DNA of 64,000 bases. Origin: Sphingomonas sp. Leaf22. GTDB lineage: Bacteria > Pseudomonadota > Alphaproteobacteria > Sphingomonadales > Sphingomonadaceae. Position 1 is the first letter of the stretch, and each line of letters opens with the position of its first letter. Position numbers and translations under genes: made by a program. Positions 44,434 to 53,568 of this stretch are shown here, piece by piece. The stretch spans positions 228,501 through 292,500 of the forward strand of contig NZ_LMKP01000012.1 in assembly GCF_001421715.1 (NCBI RefSeq), written 5' to 3'. The notes under the pieces were generated by a model. The model saw only the letters and a program-made list of their open reading frames with translations. It ran no database searches and was not told where the DNA came from.

Positions 44434-45402
44434 TTACCAACGCACTACGGCGGCACCCCAGGTGAAACCACCGCCCATCGCCTCCAGCACGACGATGTCG
44501 CCGCGCTTGATCCGTCCGTCGCGGGTGGCGACGTCGAGCGCGAGCGGAACCGATGCGGCCGAGGTGTTGGCGTGCATGTCGACGGTCACCACGACCTTTT
44601 CCCGCGGCAGGCCCAGCTTGCGCGCCGTTGCGTCGAGGATGCGGGCATTGGCCTGGTGCGGCACGACCCAGTCGACATCGTCGGCGGTCAGGCCCGCCAG
44701 TTCGAGCGATTCACCCATGACGGTGGCCAGATTGACCACCGCATGGCGGAACACTTCCTTGCCCTTCATGCGCAGCTTGCCGACCGTGCCGGTCGTCGAC
44801 GGACCGCCATCGACATAGAGCAGGCCATTGTGCCGGCCATCGGCGTGAAGGCGGGTCGCGAGAATGCCCTGCGGCGCGTCGCCACCGGTTTCACGTGCCT
44901 CGAGAACGATCGCACCCGCGCCGTCGCCGAACAGGACGCAGGTGGTGCGGTCCTGCCAGTCGAGGAGGCGGCTGAATGTCTCGGCTCCGATCACTAATGC
45001 CCGGTGGTGGATACCGGTGCGCAGCATCGCATCGGCGACCTGCACGGCATAGAGAAAGCCCGAGCACACCGCCGCCACATCGAACGCGACGCAGTCGTCG
45101 ATGCCGAGCATCGCCTGCACCTTCGTCGCGGTCGCCGGGAAGGTCTGGTCGGGGGTGGCGGTCGCCAGCACGATCAGGTCGATCGCCTGCGCTTCGATCC
45201 CGGCAGCGGCGATGGCGGCGCGGGCGGCATCGGCGGCGAGCGTCCCGGTCGTCTCATGCTCGGCGGCGATATGGCGGAAGCGGATGCCGGTCCGTTCGAC
45301 GATCCATTCGTCGGACGTATCGACCTGTTCGGCCAGTTCGGCATTCGACACCCGCCGGGCAGGGAGCGCGGAACCGGTGCCGGTGACGACCGAACGGATC
45401 AT
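44434..45402 (-). CDS. fabH: beta-ketoacyl-ACP synthase III
   Basis: FabH (322 residues) condenses acetyl-CoA with malonyl-ACP to start fatty acids. The catalytic triad is visible: C113 ([11 protein letters not shown]), H249 ([10 protein letters not shown]) and N279 ([11 protein letters not shown]). The ATG overlaps the plsX stop (ATGA). Confidence 0.96.
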   Translation of the reverse strand: MIRSVVTGTGSALPARRVSNAELAEQVDTSDEWIVERTGIRFRHIAAEHETTGTLAADAARAAIAAAGIEAQAIDLIVLATATPDQTFPATATKVQAMLGIDDCVAFDVAAVCSGFLYAVQVADAMLRTGIHHRALVIGAETFSRLLDWQDRTTCVLFGDGAGAIVLEARETGGDAPQGILATRLHADGRHNGLLYVDGGPSTTGTVGKLRMKGKEVFRHAVVNLATVMGESLELAGLTADDVDWVVPHQANARILDATARKLGLPREKVVVTVDMHANTSAASVPLALDVATRDGRIKRGDIVVLEAMGGGFTWGAAVVRW

Positions 45403-46430
45403 GCCGCGCGCGCCTCGATCGCCGCGAGATCGCTGGCGATGCTGCGGGTCAGGTCGTCGCGCACCATCTTGGCCGCGACCTGGATCGCGTTCGAAATGCC
45501 GGCTTCGTTGGCGCTGCCATGGCTTTTGACCACCAGCCCGTTGAGGCCGAGAAAGACCGCGCCGTTGTGGTTGTTGGGATCGAGGTGATGGCGCAGCAAT
45601 TCGGTCGCCGGGCGCGAGATCAGGAACCCGATCTTCGACCGGATCGACGAACGGAAGGCGCGCTTGAGCAGGTCGGCGACGAATCGCGCGGTGCCCTCGG
45701 CGGTCTTCAGCGCGATATTGCCCGAAAAGCCGTCACAAACGACGACATCGACCTGTCCGCGCGACAGGCGATCGCCCTCGATATAGCCCGAAAAGGTCAT
45801 CGGCAAATGCGGCGAGGCGCGCAGGATCGCTGCTGCTTCCCGGACGCTGTCGATGCCCTTCAGCTCCTCGGTGCCGATGTTCAGCAGCGCGACGCGGGGC
45901 GATTCGAGGTCGAGCGCGGTGCGGGCATAGGCCGCCCCCATCACCGCGAACTGGACGAGGTTGCGGGCATCGCACTCGGCATTGGCGCCGAGGTCGAGCA
46001 TGACGAGGTCATTGTCGCCGAGACTGGGCAGCAACGCCGCCAGTGCCGGGCGATCGATGCCCGGCATGGTGCGCAGCGCCAGCTTCGCCATCGCCATCAG
46101 CGCGCCGGTATTGCCCGCCGACACCGCAGCGGCGGCACGGCCCTGCTTCACCAGCCCGATGGCGACGCCCATCGACGTCGTCTTGGCCCGGCGAATCGCC
46201 TGGCTGGGCTTGTCCGACGATCCGACGACTTCGGGGGCGTGGACGATTTCCGACGCGGCGGACAGGTTCGGGTGCGATTCGAGTCCGGCACGAATCGCCG
46301 CTTCGTCCCCGACCAGCAGGAACCGCATCGATTCGTGGCGGCGTCGCGCATGGGCGACGCCCGCCAGCATGGTGGCAAGCCCTTCGTCACCGCCCATCGC
46401 GTCGATGGCGATCCAGGACCCGTCAGCCAT
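45399..46430 (-). CDS. plsX: phosphate acyltransferase PlsX
   Basis: PlsX (343 residues) makes acyl-phosphate from acyl-ACP for phospholipid synthesis. Family stretches are [34 protein letters not shown] and [17 protein letters not shown]. It is in the conserved rpmF-plsX-fabH order, 26 bp downstream of rpmF. Confidence 0.96.
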   Translation of the reverse strand: MADGSWIAIDAMGGDEGLATMLAGVAHARRRHESMRFLLVGDEAAIRAGLESHPNLSAASEIVHAPEVVGSSDKPSQAIRRAKTTSMGVAIGLVKQGRAAAAVSAGNTGALMAMAKLALRTMPGIDRPALAALLPSLGDNDLVMLDLGANAECDARNLVQFAVMGAAYARTALDLESPRVALLNIGTEELKGIDSVREAAAILRASPHLPMTFSGYIEGDRLSRGQVDVVVCDGFSGNIALKTAEGTARFVADLLKRAFRSSIRSKIGFLISRPATELLRHHLDPNNHNGAVFLGLNGLVVKSHGSANEAGISNAIQVAAKMVRDDLTRSIASDLAAIEARAA

Positions 46431-46456
46431 GCGTGCTTCCCTGTCCGGTCCGGCGG

Positions 46457-46636
46457 TTACGCTTCGACCGAGACGACTTCGCGACCGTTATAATGGCCGC
46501 AGGCGTTGCACAGGTTGTGCGGACGCTTCAGTTCGCCACAGTTCGGGCATTCCTGGAACGATTCGACGCTCAGCGAATCGTGGCTGCGACGCATACCGCG
46601 CTTGGAGGGCGAGGTCTTTCTCTTGGGAACTGCCAT
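46457..46636 (-). CDS. rpmF: 50S ribosomal protein L32
   Basis: The 59-residue protein begins [20 protein letters not shown]. It contains a zinc-ribbon-like pair of Cys-x-x-Cys ([19 protein letters not shown]). The length and motif identify L32. It is the first gene of the plsX-fabH-ihfA-merR operon. Confidence 0.96.
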   Translation of the reverse strand: MAVPKRKTSPSKRGMRRSHDSLSVESFQECPNCGELKRPHNLCNACGHYNGREVVSVEA

Positions 46637-46771
46637 TTCGGCACCTTTATCACTTGGGTATCGGTTGGTTTCACCACCAACTGACGACGCGGCCCAGGCA
46701 AGTGCCCGACCGCTTTCCGCGACCGGCGACCCGCCGGACCGGCAGACAGGCTGGTCGCGAAGCGAACCGCG

Positions 46772-46799
46772 CCTATAGCGTTTTCGAGCGGGGTTGCAA
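46772..46799 (-). promoter_or_regulatory. candidate promoter of the rpmF-plsX-fabH operon
   Basis: On the minus strand TTGCAA (46799-46794) is followed after 16 bases by TATAGG (46777-46772), a fair sigma-70-type pair. Start of transcription would be near 46765, giving a leader of about 130 bases before rpmF. The rest of the gap 46637-46960 holds repeat family B. Confidence 0.45.
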
Positions 46800-46844
46800 G
46801 CTTCGGGTTGGATTCAGCGCCCAGCGCGATGCCGATCTCTCCGC

Positions 46845-46925
46845 GTCATCCCAGCGAAGGCTGGGATCTCCCGGTGACGGTTCGGGACAGGAGCCGCGCA
46901 AGACCCCAGCCTGCGCTGGGGTGAC
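46845..46925. repeat. palindromic element, family B, copy 2
   Basis: The arms (46845-46871 and 46900-46925) are inverted copies of CCCAGCGAAGGCTGGG- and CCCCAGCCTGCGCTGGGG-type hairpins. Related to the element inside the metallopeptidase gene at 11505-11586, but here intergenic. Confidence 0.85.
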
Positions 46926-46960
46926 GAACTTCAGGAAGGGCAGCCTTATATAAGGTGACG

Positions 46961-47620
46961 CTATCCCGCCAGCACCTTGTCACCGACAAATGGATTCGTC
47001 GCCCGCTCATGGCCGAAGGTACTGCCCGGACCATGGCCCGGCACGAACGCGATATCGTCGCCCAGCGGCCACAGCTTCGTCACGACCGAATCGATCAGCG
47101 CCTGTGTATCCGACAGCGGAAAGTCGGTGCGACCGATCGATCCCTGGAACAGGACGTCGCCGACCAGCGCGAATTTGGCGTCGGCGTGATGGAAGATAAC
47201 ATGGCCGGGGGTGTGGCCGGGGGTCTCGTACACCGCGAAGCTGGCCTCGCCGACGGTGACGGTGTCGCCCTCGACCAGCCAGCGATCGGGTTCGAACGGG
47301 ACGCCGCGCAGGCCCCAGCGTTTGCCGTCCTCGTCCAGCCGCGCGATCCAGAACCGGTCGGCCTCGTGCGGCCCCTCGATCGGTACGCCCAGTTGCTCGG
47401 CGAGCGGCTTGGCCTCGCCGCAATGATCGATATGCCCGTGGGTGAGCAGGATCTTTTCGATTCGCACGCCATGGTGCTCGGCAGCGGCGAGCAGGCGCGG
47501 CAGGTCGCCGCCGGGATCGACGAAGGCGCCGCGCATCGTCGTGGTACACCAGAGCAGCGTGCAATTCTGCTGGAGCGGCGTCACCGGGATGATCGCCGCG
47601 CGGATCGGGGATGGGGTCAT
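46961..47620 (-). CDS. metallo-beta-lactamase fold hydrolase (glyoxalase II-like)
   Basis: The 219-residue protein has the MBL metal motif THGHIDHCGE (with H-x-H-x-D-H), plus ETPGHTPGHVIFHH, LVGDVLFQGSIGRTD and a C-terminal His in VPGHGPGS. It is a two-metal hydrolase, probably of thioesters such as S-lactoylglutathione; the substrate is inferred. It is divergent from pabB. Confidence 0.9.
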   Translation of the reverse strand: MTPSPIRAAIIPVTPLQQNCTLLWCTTTMRGAFVDPGGDLPRLLAAAEHHGVRIEKILLTHGHIDHCGEAKPLAEQLGVPIEGPHEADRFWIARLDEDGKRWGLRGVPFEPDRWLVEGDTVTVGEASFAVYETPGHTPGHVIFHHADAKFALVGDVLFQGSIGRTDFPLSDTQALIDSVVTKLWPLGDDIAFVPGHGPGSTFGHERATNPFVGDKVLAG

Positions 47621-47704
47621 GCCCGTGCCTTACCGCCGAATACCGTACCGACAAAGCGCGGTTCGACGCTTGCCCCGCGCGGCGGCAAACGGCAAGCGTG
47701 GGCG

Positions 47705-49465
47705 ATGTTCGATACGACCCGGCCTTTCGTGCTGTTCGACGATGCCCGGCCGGGCGGCTCGGGCAAGCTGTATCGCGCGCCGTCCCGCATCATTCGTGCC
47801 GATCACGTCGGCGAGGTGGCGGCGGCGCTGGCCGACTTGTCGACCGCGATCGGCGAAGGCGCGTCGGTCGCGGGTTATCTCCAGTATGAAGCCGGGGCAG
47901 CACTGGTGCCGGGGCTGCGGATGCGCAGCGGTACTGCGCCGTTGCTGTGGTTCGGCGTCTTCGCCGCGGCCGAAACGGTCGACGTCGCCGCTGCCTTGCC
48001 CGACCCGCAGGGCGCATGGATCGGCGAGGTCGAGCCGGCGATCGATGCCGATCGCTACACGGCACAATGCACCACCGTCCTCGACCTGATCGCGGCGGGC
48101 GACCTGTATCAGGCGAACCTGACCTTCGGCGCGCAGGTGCCGGTCGCGGGCCATCCGCTGGCGCTGTATGCCGCGATTCGGCCGTGCGCGGCGGCGGGGC
48201 ATGGCGCGGTGGTGTGGACCGGCGAGGACTGGATTCTCTCCTTCTCGCCCGAACTGTTCTTTGCGGTCGACGGGCGGCGCATCACCGCGCGGCCGATGAA
48301 GGGCACCGCCGCGCGCGATCCCGATCCGGCGCGCGATGCCGCCGCCGCGCGCGCACTGGCCGCCGATCCCAAGCAGCGCGCCGAAAATCTGATGATCGTC
48401 GACCTGATGCGCAACGACCTGTCGCAGGTCAGCGTCGCGGGCAGCGTGCACGTGCCCGAGCGATTCGTCGTCGAAACCTATCCGAGCATCCATCAGATGG
48501 TGTCGTCGGTCACCGCCGACCTGCTGCCCGACCGGAATGGGGTCGATGCGCTGGCGGCGCTGTTCCCGTGCGGGTCGATCACCGGCGCGCCCAAGAAGCG
48601 GGCGATGGAGGCGATCGACGGTATCGAGGATCGCGCGCGCGGCATCTATACCGGGGCGATCGGCTGGATCAACGGCACTGGCGACGCGTCATTCAACGTC
48701 GCGATCCGCACGCTGCATCTGGCACCCGAAGGCGCCCATGCGACGCTGGGGCTGGGATCGGGGATCGTCGCCGATTCGCGCGCCGCCGACGAATGGTCCG
48801 AATGTCTCGCCAAGGCACGGTTCCTGAACCTGCCGCCGGCGCGCTACGATCTGGTCGAAACGATGGCGTTCGATCCGCTGGAGGGGATCGCCCTGCTCGA
48901 AGGGCATATCGCCCGCCTGACGCAAAGCGCGCGGCGGCTGGGCTTCGCGTTCGATCGCCATGCGACGCGCAACGAATTGCAGGCGGCGACCTTTCGCCTG
49001 CGCAATCCGTCGCGCATCCGGCTGTTGCTGTCGCGATCGGGCGCGATCTCGGTCGATGTCACGCCGCTGCCGACGCTGCCCGCCGGGCCGGTCCTGGTGG
49101 CGGTCGCGCCGCTGCCGCTGGCCGCGACCGACCTGCGCATCGCCCACAAGACCAGCGACCGGCGCTTCTGGCCCGCGCCGCCGCCGGGCTGTTTCGAAAC
49201 GATCTTCACCCGCGCCGATGGCGAGGTGACCGAGGGCAGCTTCACCTCGATCTTCGTCCGGCGGGAGGAGGGCGGGCAGCTGCTGACCCCGCCGCTCGAT
49301 CGGGGATTGTTGCCGGGGGTGCTGCGCGCCGAACTGATCGCGCGCGGCGATGCGGTCGAAATGCCGCTGACGCCGGCCGATCTTGCGCAAGGATTTTACA
49401 TCGGCAACGCCGTTCGCGGATTGATTGATGCGCGGCTGGTTGCGGCGGGGGAACGGGGCGGCTAA
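47705..49465 (+). CDS. pabB: aminodeoxychorismate synthase I fused to aminodeoxychorismate lyase (PabB-PabC)
   Basis: The 586-residue protein has an N-terminal PabB domain (about 1-375; PMKGTAARDPD, PCGSITGAPKKRAMEAID, GAIGWI) and a C-terminal PabC-like PLP lyase domain (about 385-580; EGHIARLTQSARRLGF, EGSFTSIFV, LLPGVLRAEL). Together they would turn chorismate plus amino donor into p-aminobenzoate for folate. The PabA glutaminase is not in the window. ATG 47705 is chosen by homology; the open frame upstream overlaps the MBL gene. Confidence 0.93.
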   Translation: MFDTTRPFVLFDDARPGGSGKLYRAPSRIIRADHVGEVAAALADLSTAIGEGASVAGYLQYEAGAALVPGLRMRSGTAPLLWFGVFAAAETVDVAAALPDPQGAWIGEVEPAIDADRYTAQCTTVLDLIAAGDLYQANLTFGAQVPVAGHPLALYAAIRPCAAAGHGAVVWTGEDWILSFSPELFFAVDGRRITARPMKGTAARDPDPARDAAAARALAADPKQRAENLMIVDLMRNDLSQVSVAGSVHVPERFVVETYPSIHQMVSSVTADLLPDRNGVDALAALFPCGSITGAPKKRAMEAIDGIEDRARGIYTGAIGWINGTGDASFNVAIRTLHLAPEGAHATLGLGSGIVADSRAADEWSECLAKARFLNLPPARYDLVETMAFDPLEGIALLEGHIARLTQSARRLGFAFDRHATRNELQAATFRLRNPSRIRLLLSRSGAISVDVTPLPTLPAGPVLVAVAPLPLAATDLRIAHKTSDRRFWPAPPPGCFETIFTRADGEVTEGSFTSIFVRREEGGQLLTPPLDRGLLPGVLRAELIARGDAVEMPLTPADLAQGFYIGNAVRGLIDARLVAAGERGG

Positions 49466-49503
49466 GGGCGCGGCACCTGTTCCTTCTCAGCATCGGACGT
49501 CCC

Positions 49504-50703
49504 ATGAAGCCCTCCGCCGCGCTCGACCGCATCAATCCGTCGCCGACCCTCGCCATCACGTCGAAGGTGCTCGAACTGAAGCGGCAGGGCGTCGACGTCA
49601 TCGGGCTGGGCGCGGGCGAACCCGATTTCGACACACCCGATTTCGTCAAGGAAGCCGCGATCGAGGCGATTCGCGCCGGCAAGACGAAATACACCAATGT
49701 CGACGGCACCGCCGAGCTGAAGGACGCGATCATCGCGAAGTTCAAGCGCGACAACGGCCTGACCTACGCCGCGAATCAGGTCAGCGTGAATGTCGGCGGC
49801 AAGCACACGTTGTTCAACGCGCTGGTCGCGACGGTCGACGCCGGCGATGAAGTGATCGTGCCGGCCCCCTATTGGGTCAGCTATCCCGACGTCGTCCAGT
49901 TCGCGGGCGGCACGCCGGTGTTCATCGCCGCCGGGGCCGACCAGCAGTACAAGATCACGCCCGAACAGCTCGACGCCGCGATCACCGAACGCACCAAGTG
50001 GGTGATCCTGAATTCGCCGTCCAACCCGACCGGTGCCGGCTATACCCGCGCCGAACTGCGCGAACTGGGCAAGGTTCTGGAACGGCATCCGCATGTCTGG
50101 ATCTTTGCCGACGATATGTACGAGCATATCGTCTATCCGGGATTCGAATTCGCGACGATCGCGGAGGTGAACCCGACGCTGTACGATCGCACGCTGACCG
50201 TGAACGGCTGTTCGAAAGCCTATGCGATGACCGGCTGGCGGATCGGCTATGCCGGCGGCGCGGCATGGCTGATCAAGGCGATCGCCAAGCTGCAGTCGCA
50301 ATCGACCTCCAACCCGTGTTCGATCGCACAGGCGGCGGCCGTCGCCGCGCTGAACGGCGACCAGTCGTTCCTTGCCGAGCGCAATGCCGCGTTCCAGCGT
50401 CGCCGCGACATGGTCGTCGCCGAACTGAATGCGATCGACGGCGTGACCTGTCCGATGCCCGAGGGTGCCTTCTACGTCTATCCCGACCTGTCGGGGCTGA
50501 TCGGCACGTCGACGCCCGCGGGCCGGCGGATCGCCACCGACGAGGATTTCGTCGGTTATCTGCTGGAGGATGCGAAGGTCGCGGCGGTGCAGGGCGCGGC
50601 GTTCGGCCTCTCGCCGGCGATGCGGATCAGCTATGCGACGTCGGATGCATTGCTGCGCGAGGCTTGTGCGCGTATCCGTACCGCGTGCGCCGCGCTGAAG
50701 TAA
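49504..50703 (+). CDS. aspartate/aromatic aminotransferase (PLP class I)
   Basis: The 399-residue enzyme has the PLP lysine K238 in GCSKAYAMTGWRIGY, the family motif LGAGEPDFDTP near residue 35 and NSPSNPTGAGYTRAEL. It is close to alphaproteobacterial aspartate aminotransferase AatA, which also may accept prephenate. It starts 38 bp after pabB and may be cotranscribed. Confidence 0.92.
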   Translation: MKPSAALDRINPSPTLAITSKVLELKRQGVDVIGLGAGEPDFDTPDFVKEAAIEAIRAGKTKYTNVDGTAELKDAIIAKFKRDNGLTYAANQVSVNVGGKHTLFNALVATVDAGDEVIVPAPYWVSYPDVVQFAGGTPVFIAAGADQQYKITPEQLDAAITERTKWVILNSPSNPTGAGYTRAELRELGKVLERHPHVWIFADDMYEHIVYPGFEFATIAEVNPTLYDRTLTVNGCSKAYAMTGWRIGYAGGAAWLIKAIAKLQSQSTSNPCSIAQAAAVAALNGDQSFLAERNAAFQRRRDMVVAELNAIDGVTCPMPEGAFYVYPDLSGLIGTSTPAGRRIATDEDFVGYLLEDAKVAAVQGAAFGLSPAMRISYATSDALLREACARIRTACAALK

Positions 50704-50773
50704 CCACCGAGTAGAAAGAGACTATTAGGCCTTTTTGATCTATCGCGACTTTGGTTGCGATAGTGAGGACGGC

Positions 50774-51955
50774 TTGCTCGATCTTTCCACAATGTACGTC
50801 ATGGTTTCGCTGGCATCGATCGTTGCCGGCATCATCCATGTCGTTCCGTGGGCGACCGGGCGGTTCGACAACTGGGCCGCATGGTGGGGGTTCGGGCATA
50901 TCCTGCTCGGTGTCACCGCGGCCGGCGCGGTGTTCCGCGATATGGGTGGTGGCGACTATATCGTCTGGCTGGGCAACCCGCTGGCAGTGGTCGCCTATGC
51001 CGCGATCTTCATCGGCCTGCGCACCTTCGCCTATCCGGACGGCAGCAACCGGCTGATCCTCGCGGCGGCGCTGGTCGCGGCGACTCCGCTGTTCTTCTCG
51101 GTCCGGATCGAGGAACTCGGGTTCCGGGTCGGGTATCTCAGCAGCCTGCGCGCGCTGTTCGACCTTGCCATCGTGCTGACCGCGATCCGGCTGGCGCGGC
51201 GTGAATCGCTGCATACCGCGTGGATCGTCGTCGCGCTGTTCGCGCCGACCGTACCGCTGTTCGTCGCGCGATCATGGTCGGCGTATCATGGCGATATCGG
51301 CACCAGCCTGACGGGCATGAAACACGGGCTGGGGGCGTGGCTGACCGTGCTGCCGATCTCGTTCATCATGTTCCGCGGCGTGTCGCTGCTGACGATGGAT
51401 GCCGAGCGCGGGCATCAGGCGCTGTCGGCGCTGCTCGAACGCGATCCGCTGACCAATGCCTATAACCGTGCCGGGTTCGACCGGCGGCTGGCGCGGTGGC
51501 GGGGCGGGGGCGCGGTGCTGATGATCGACCTCGACCATTTCAAGCCGTTGAACGATCGCTGCGGCCATGCGGTGGGCGATGCCGCGCTGGTCGCGCTGGT
51601 CCGCGCGACGACGGCGGCCTTGCCCGACGGGGGGCGGGTGTTTCGCTGGGGCGGCGACGAATTCGTGTGCGTCCTGCCCGATGCCGATCAGGCGGGGGCC
51701 GATGCCACCGCCGCCGCCATCGCCGTCCGCTATGCCCATGCGATGACGGGAATCGTGCCGGGCGACCTGCCCGTCGCGCTCAGCATCGGTACCGCGGTCG
51801 GGACGCTCGACCATATCACCGACCTGATCGTCGCCGCCGACCACGACATGTATGCCGTCAAGCAGCGCAACCGCACCAAAATGCCGGTCGTGCAACGCAG
51901 CGTTTCCGAAATCCACCCCGTCATCGACTTGATTTCGCACCCGCAACATGGTTGA
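50774..51955 (+). CDS. membrane-bound diguanylate cyclase (GGDEF)
   Basis: This roughly 393-residue protein has six or so membrane segments (about 7-210) of unknown type, then a GGDEF domain with DPLTNAYNRAGFD, MIDLDHFKPLND and intact RWGGDEFVCVLP. The RxxD product-inhibition site five residues before GGDEF is absent (LPDGGRVFRW). It should make cyclic di-GMP. The start is uncertain: TTG 50774 has GAGG upstream, ATG 50792 has none, and 50735 lies in front of a 7-bp hairpin (50740-50763). Confidence 0.85.
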   Translation: MLDLSTMYVMVSLASIVAGIIHVVPWATGRFDNWAAWWGFGHILLGVTAAGAVFRDMGGGDYIVWLGNPLAVVAYAAIFIGLRTFAYPDGSNRLILAAALVAATPLFFSVRIEELGFRVGYLSSLRALFDLAIVLTAIRLARRESLHTAWIVVALFAPTVPLFVARSWSAYHGDIGTSLTGMKHGLGAWLTVLPISFIMFRGVSLLTMDAERGHQALSALLERDPLTNAYNRAGFDRRLARWRGGGAVLMIDLDHFKPLNDRCGHAVGDAALVALVRATTAALPDGGRVFRWGGDEFVCVLPDADQAGADATAAAIAVRYAHAMTGIVPGDLPVALSIGTAVGTLDHITDLIVAADHDMYAVKQRNRTKMPVVQRSVSEIHPVIDLISHPQHG

Positions 51956-52104
51956 GGCTGTGCAGGAGATGAACGGACGCGCCAGCATCGGTTCACCGCC
52001 CCCAACTATATCTTGCCGCTGAAGAACGGGTCGCCCGCCGCCATGGCGATCGACCCGCTGCCGCGCACCATCCGGGTGTGCGGCCGGGCAAGAGGATGAG
52101 ACAG

Positions 52105-52251
52105 ATGACCGCCAAGCGCACCGGATTCCTTCGCCATTTCGTCAGCGGCTTCGCCATGGGCGCCGTCGCGCTGTTCGCGGTGCAGATCGCCGATCCGAGC
52201 GATGCGAAGTCGGTCCGTTCCGCACCGGCGGTCGTCGAACGCATCGGTTGA
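52105..52251 (+). CDS. small single-span membrane protein
   Basis: This 48-codon frame reads MTAKRTGFLRHFVSGFAMGA and continues through a short hydrophobic segment (about 13-26) to an Ala/Val-rich tail. GAGGATGAG upstream gives a good ribosome site. No family is recognised. The preceding 51956-52104 holds nothing I can assign. Confidence 0.55.
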   Translation: MTAKRTGFLRHFVSGFAMGAVALFAVQIADPSDAKSVRSAPAVVERIG

Positions 52252-52309
52252 TCTGGCGGGGCGCACGGTCGCGCCCCATCTTTGGTCGGTCCGCGTCGAG
52301 GAACCGACC

Positions 52310-52966
52310 ATGAAACCCCTGCTACCTCTGTCGATCGGTGCCATCGGCCTTGCTGCCGCACTGACGATCCAGCCCGCCACCGCCGAACGCGCGGTGCCGG
52401 TCCCCGCCATCGCCAGCGATGTTCCCGCCAGCCCCGGCGCTGCCACCGCTGTGCTGGCGGGTGGCTGTTTCTGGGGCATGGAGGCGGTGTTCGAACGGGT
52501 GAAGGGCGTGCGATCGGTCGTCAGCGGCTATGCCGGCGGCACCCGCGCTACCGCCACCTACGACCAGGTATCGACCGAACGCACCGGTCATGCAGAGGCG
52601 ATTCGCATCACCTACGACCCGCGCGTCGTCAGCTATGGCACGTTGCTGCGCCTGTATTTCTCGGTCGCGCACGATCCGACGCAGGTCGACGGCCAATATC
52701 CCGATCGCGGCCCCAGCTATCGCTCGGCGATCTTTGCGCAGACCCCCGAGCAGGCGGCGGTGGCGCGCCGCTATATCGCGCAACTGACCCGGGCGAAGGC
52801 GTTCCCCAAGCCGATCGCGACGAAGGTCGAGACGGGTGCCTTCTACCCCGCCGAAGCCGGTCATCAGGACTTCGCACGGCGAAACCCGTCGCATCCGTAT
52901 ATCGTGCGGTGGGACAAGCCGAAGGTCGCGGCGGCACGGGCGGCGTATCCGGGGCTGGTTGGGTAG
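52310..52966 (+). CDS. msrA: exported peptide-methionine (S)-S-oxide reductase
   Basis: MsrA (218 residues) reduces methionine sulfoxide in proteins. The catalytic C53 is in GGCFWGMEAVFERVKGV; GHAEAIRI and PAEAGHQDF complete the site. A signal peptide (about 1-25, ending ATA) suggests periplasmic repair. No other cysteine is present after C53, so recycling must use an outside thiol. ATG 52310 is chosen because it starts the signal. Confidence 0.92.
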   Translation: MKPLLPLSIGAIGLAAALTIQPATAERAVPVPAIASDVPASPGAATAVLAGGCFWGMEAVFERVKGVRSVVSGYAGGTRATATYDQVSTERTGHAEAIRITYDPRVVSYGTLLRLYFSVAHDPTQVDGQYPDRGPSYRSAIFAQTPEQAAVARRYIAQLTRAKAFPKPIATKVETGAFYPAEAGHQDFARRNPSHPYIVRWDKPKVAAARAAYPGLVG

Positions 52967-52976
52967 AAGAAGATTC

Positions 52977-53132
52977 GGTTTCACGCGGAGACGCGGAGCA
53001 GTTGCGTTCGCTGCAACTGGATCGCGCAGCGATCAATCCTCTCGATCGCTGCCATGAAATGGAAGGTTCCGCTGACGCGGAACCGCGGGAAGCCGCAACC
53101 TCCTCCGCGCCTCCGCGCCTCCGCGCGAACCA
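52977..53132. repeat. palindromic element with nested hairpins, family H
   Basis: Outer arms (52977-53000 and about 53102-53132) pair through CGCGGAG/CTCCGCG blocks. Inside are perfect small hairpins: CAGTTGC-GCAACTG near 53000-53020, GATCGC-GCGATC near 53020-53035 and GGTTCCGC-GCGGAACC near 53065-53084. It fills the gap between msrA and the DUF1489 gene. Confidence 0.85.
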
Positions 53133-53138
53133 CTCTTC

Positions 53139-53546
53139 TTACAGCAACCCCAGCGCCATCAACTCCCCGACGAGACGCGGCGGCAACGCGTCCGCGCCCG
53201 TGCCCTCGCCACCCAGATCGGCGGGCGCGTCGGCCTCCTCCAGATAGCGCCACCCCTGATGCGCCCGCTTGGGTCGCGCCTCGACCAGCACCAGTTTCGG
53301 CCCCAGATGGATCGCAACGCGGCCACCCTCGGCCTCGCCGAAGCCGAGGATCGGCGAGCGCGCGACCAGCCGGTGCTTCAGGATCCAGAACAGCGACCCG
53401 CCCTCGATCTCGGCGGCGCGTTTCGGCAGATAGCGGGTGGTCAGCGCCCCGCCCTCGGCATGGCGCGCGGCCAGCCGTTCGGCGAGTTGTTCGACCGATT
53501 CGATGGCGAACGCGACTTTGGTGAGATGCAGCGGCACGCGACCCAC
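53139..53546 (-). CDS. DUF1489 family protein
   Basis: The 135-residue protein matches DUF1489, a family largely confined to alphaproteobacteria: LHLTKVAFAIESVEQLAERL, TTRYLPKRAAEIEGGSLFWI and HQGWRYLEEADAPADL. It is cytoplasmic and of unknown function. It ends next to repeat family H and starts 22 bp downstream of mgtE. Confidence 0.85.
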   Translation of the reverse strand: MGRVPLHLTKVAFAIESVEQLAERLAARHAEGGALTTRYLPKRAAEIEGGSLFWILKHRLVARSPILGFGEAEGGRVAIHLGPKLVLVEARPKRAHQGWRYLEEADAPADLGGEGTGADALPPRLVGELMALGLL

Positions 53547-53568
53547 ATGGGAAGCGCAGTCGCGTGCC

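Noticed and set aside
51956..52104. Possible gene fragment between the GGDEF gene and the small membrane protein
   Set aside because: No frame on either strand gives a plausible start with a recognisable product.
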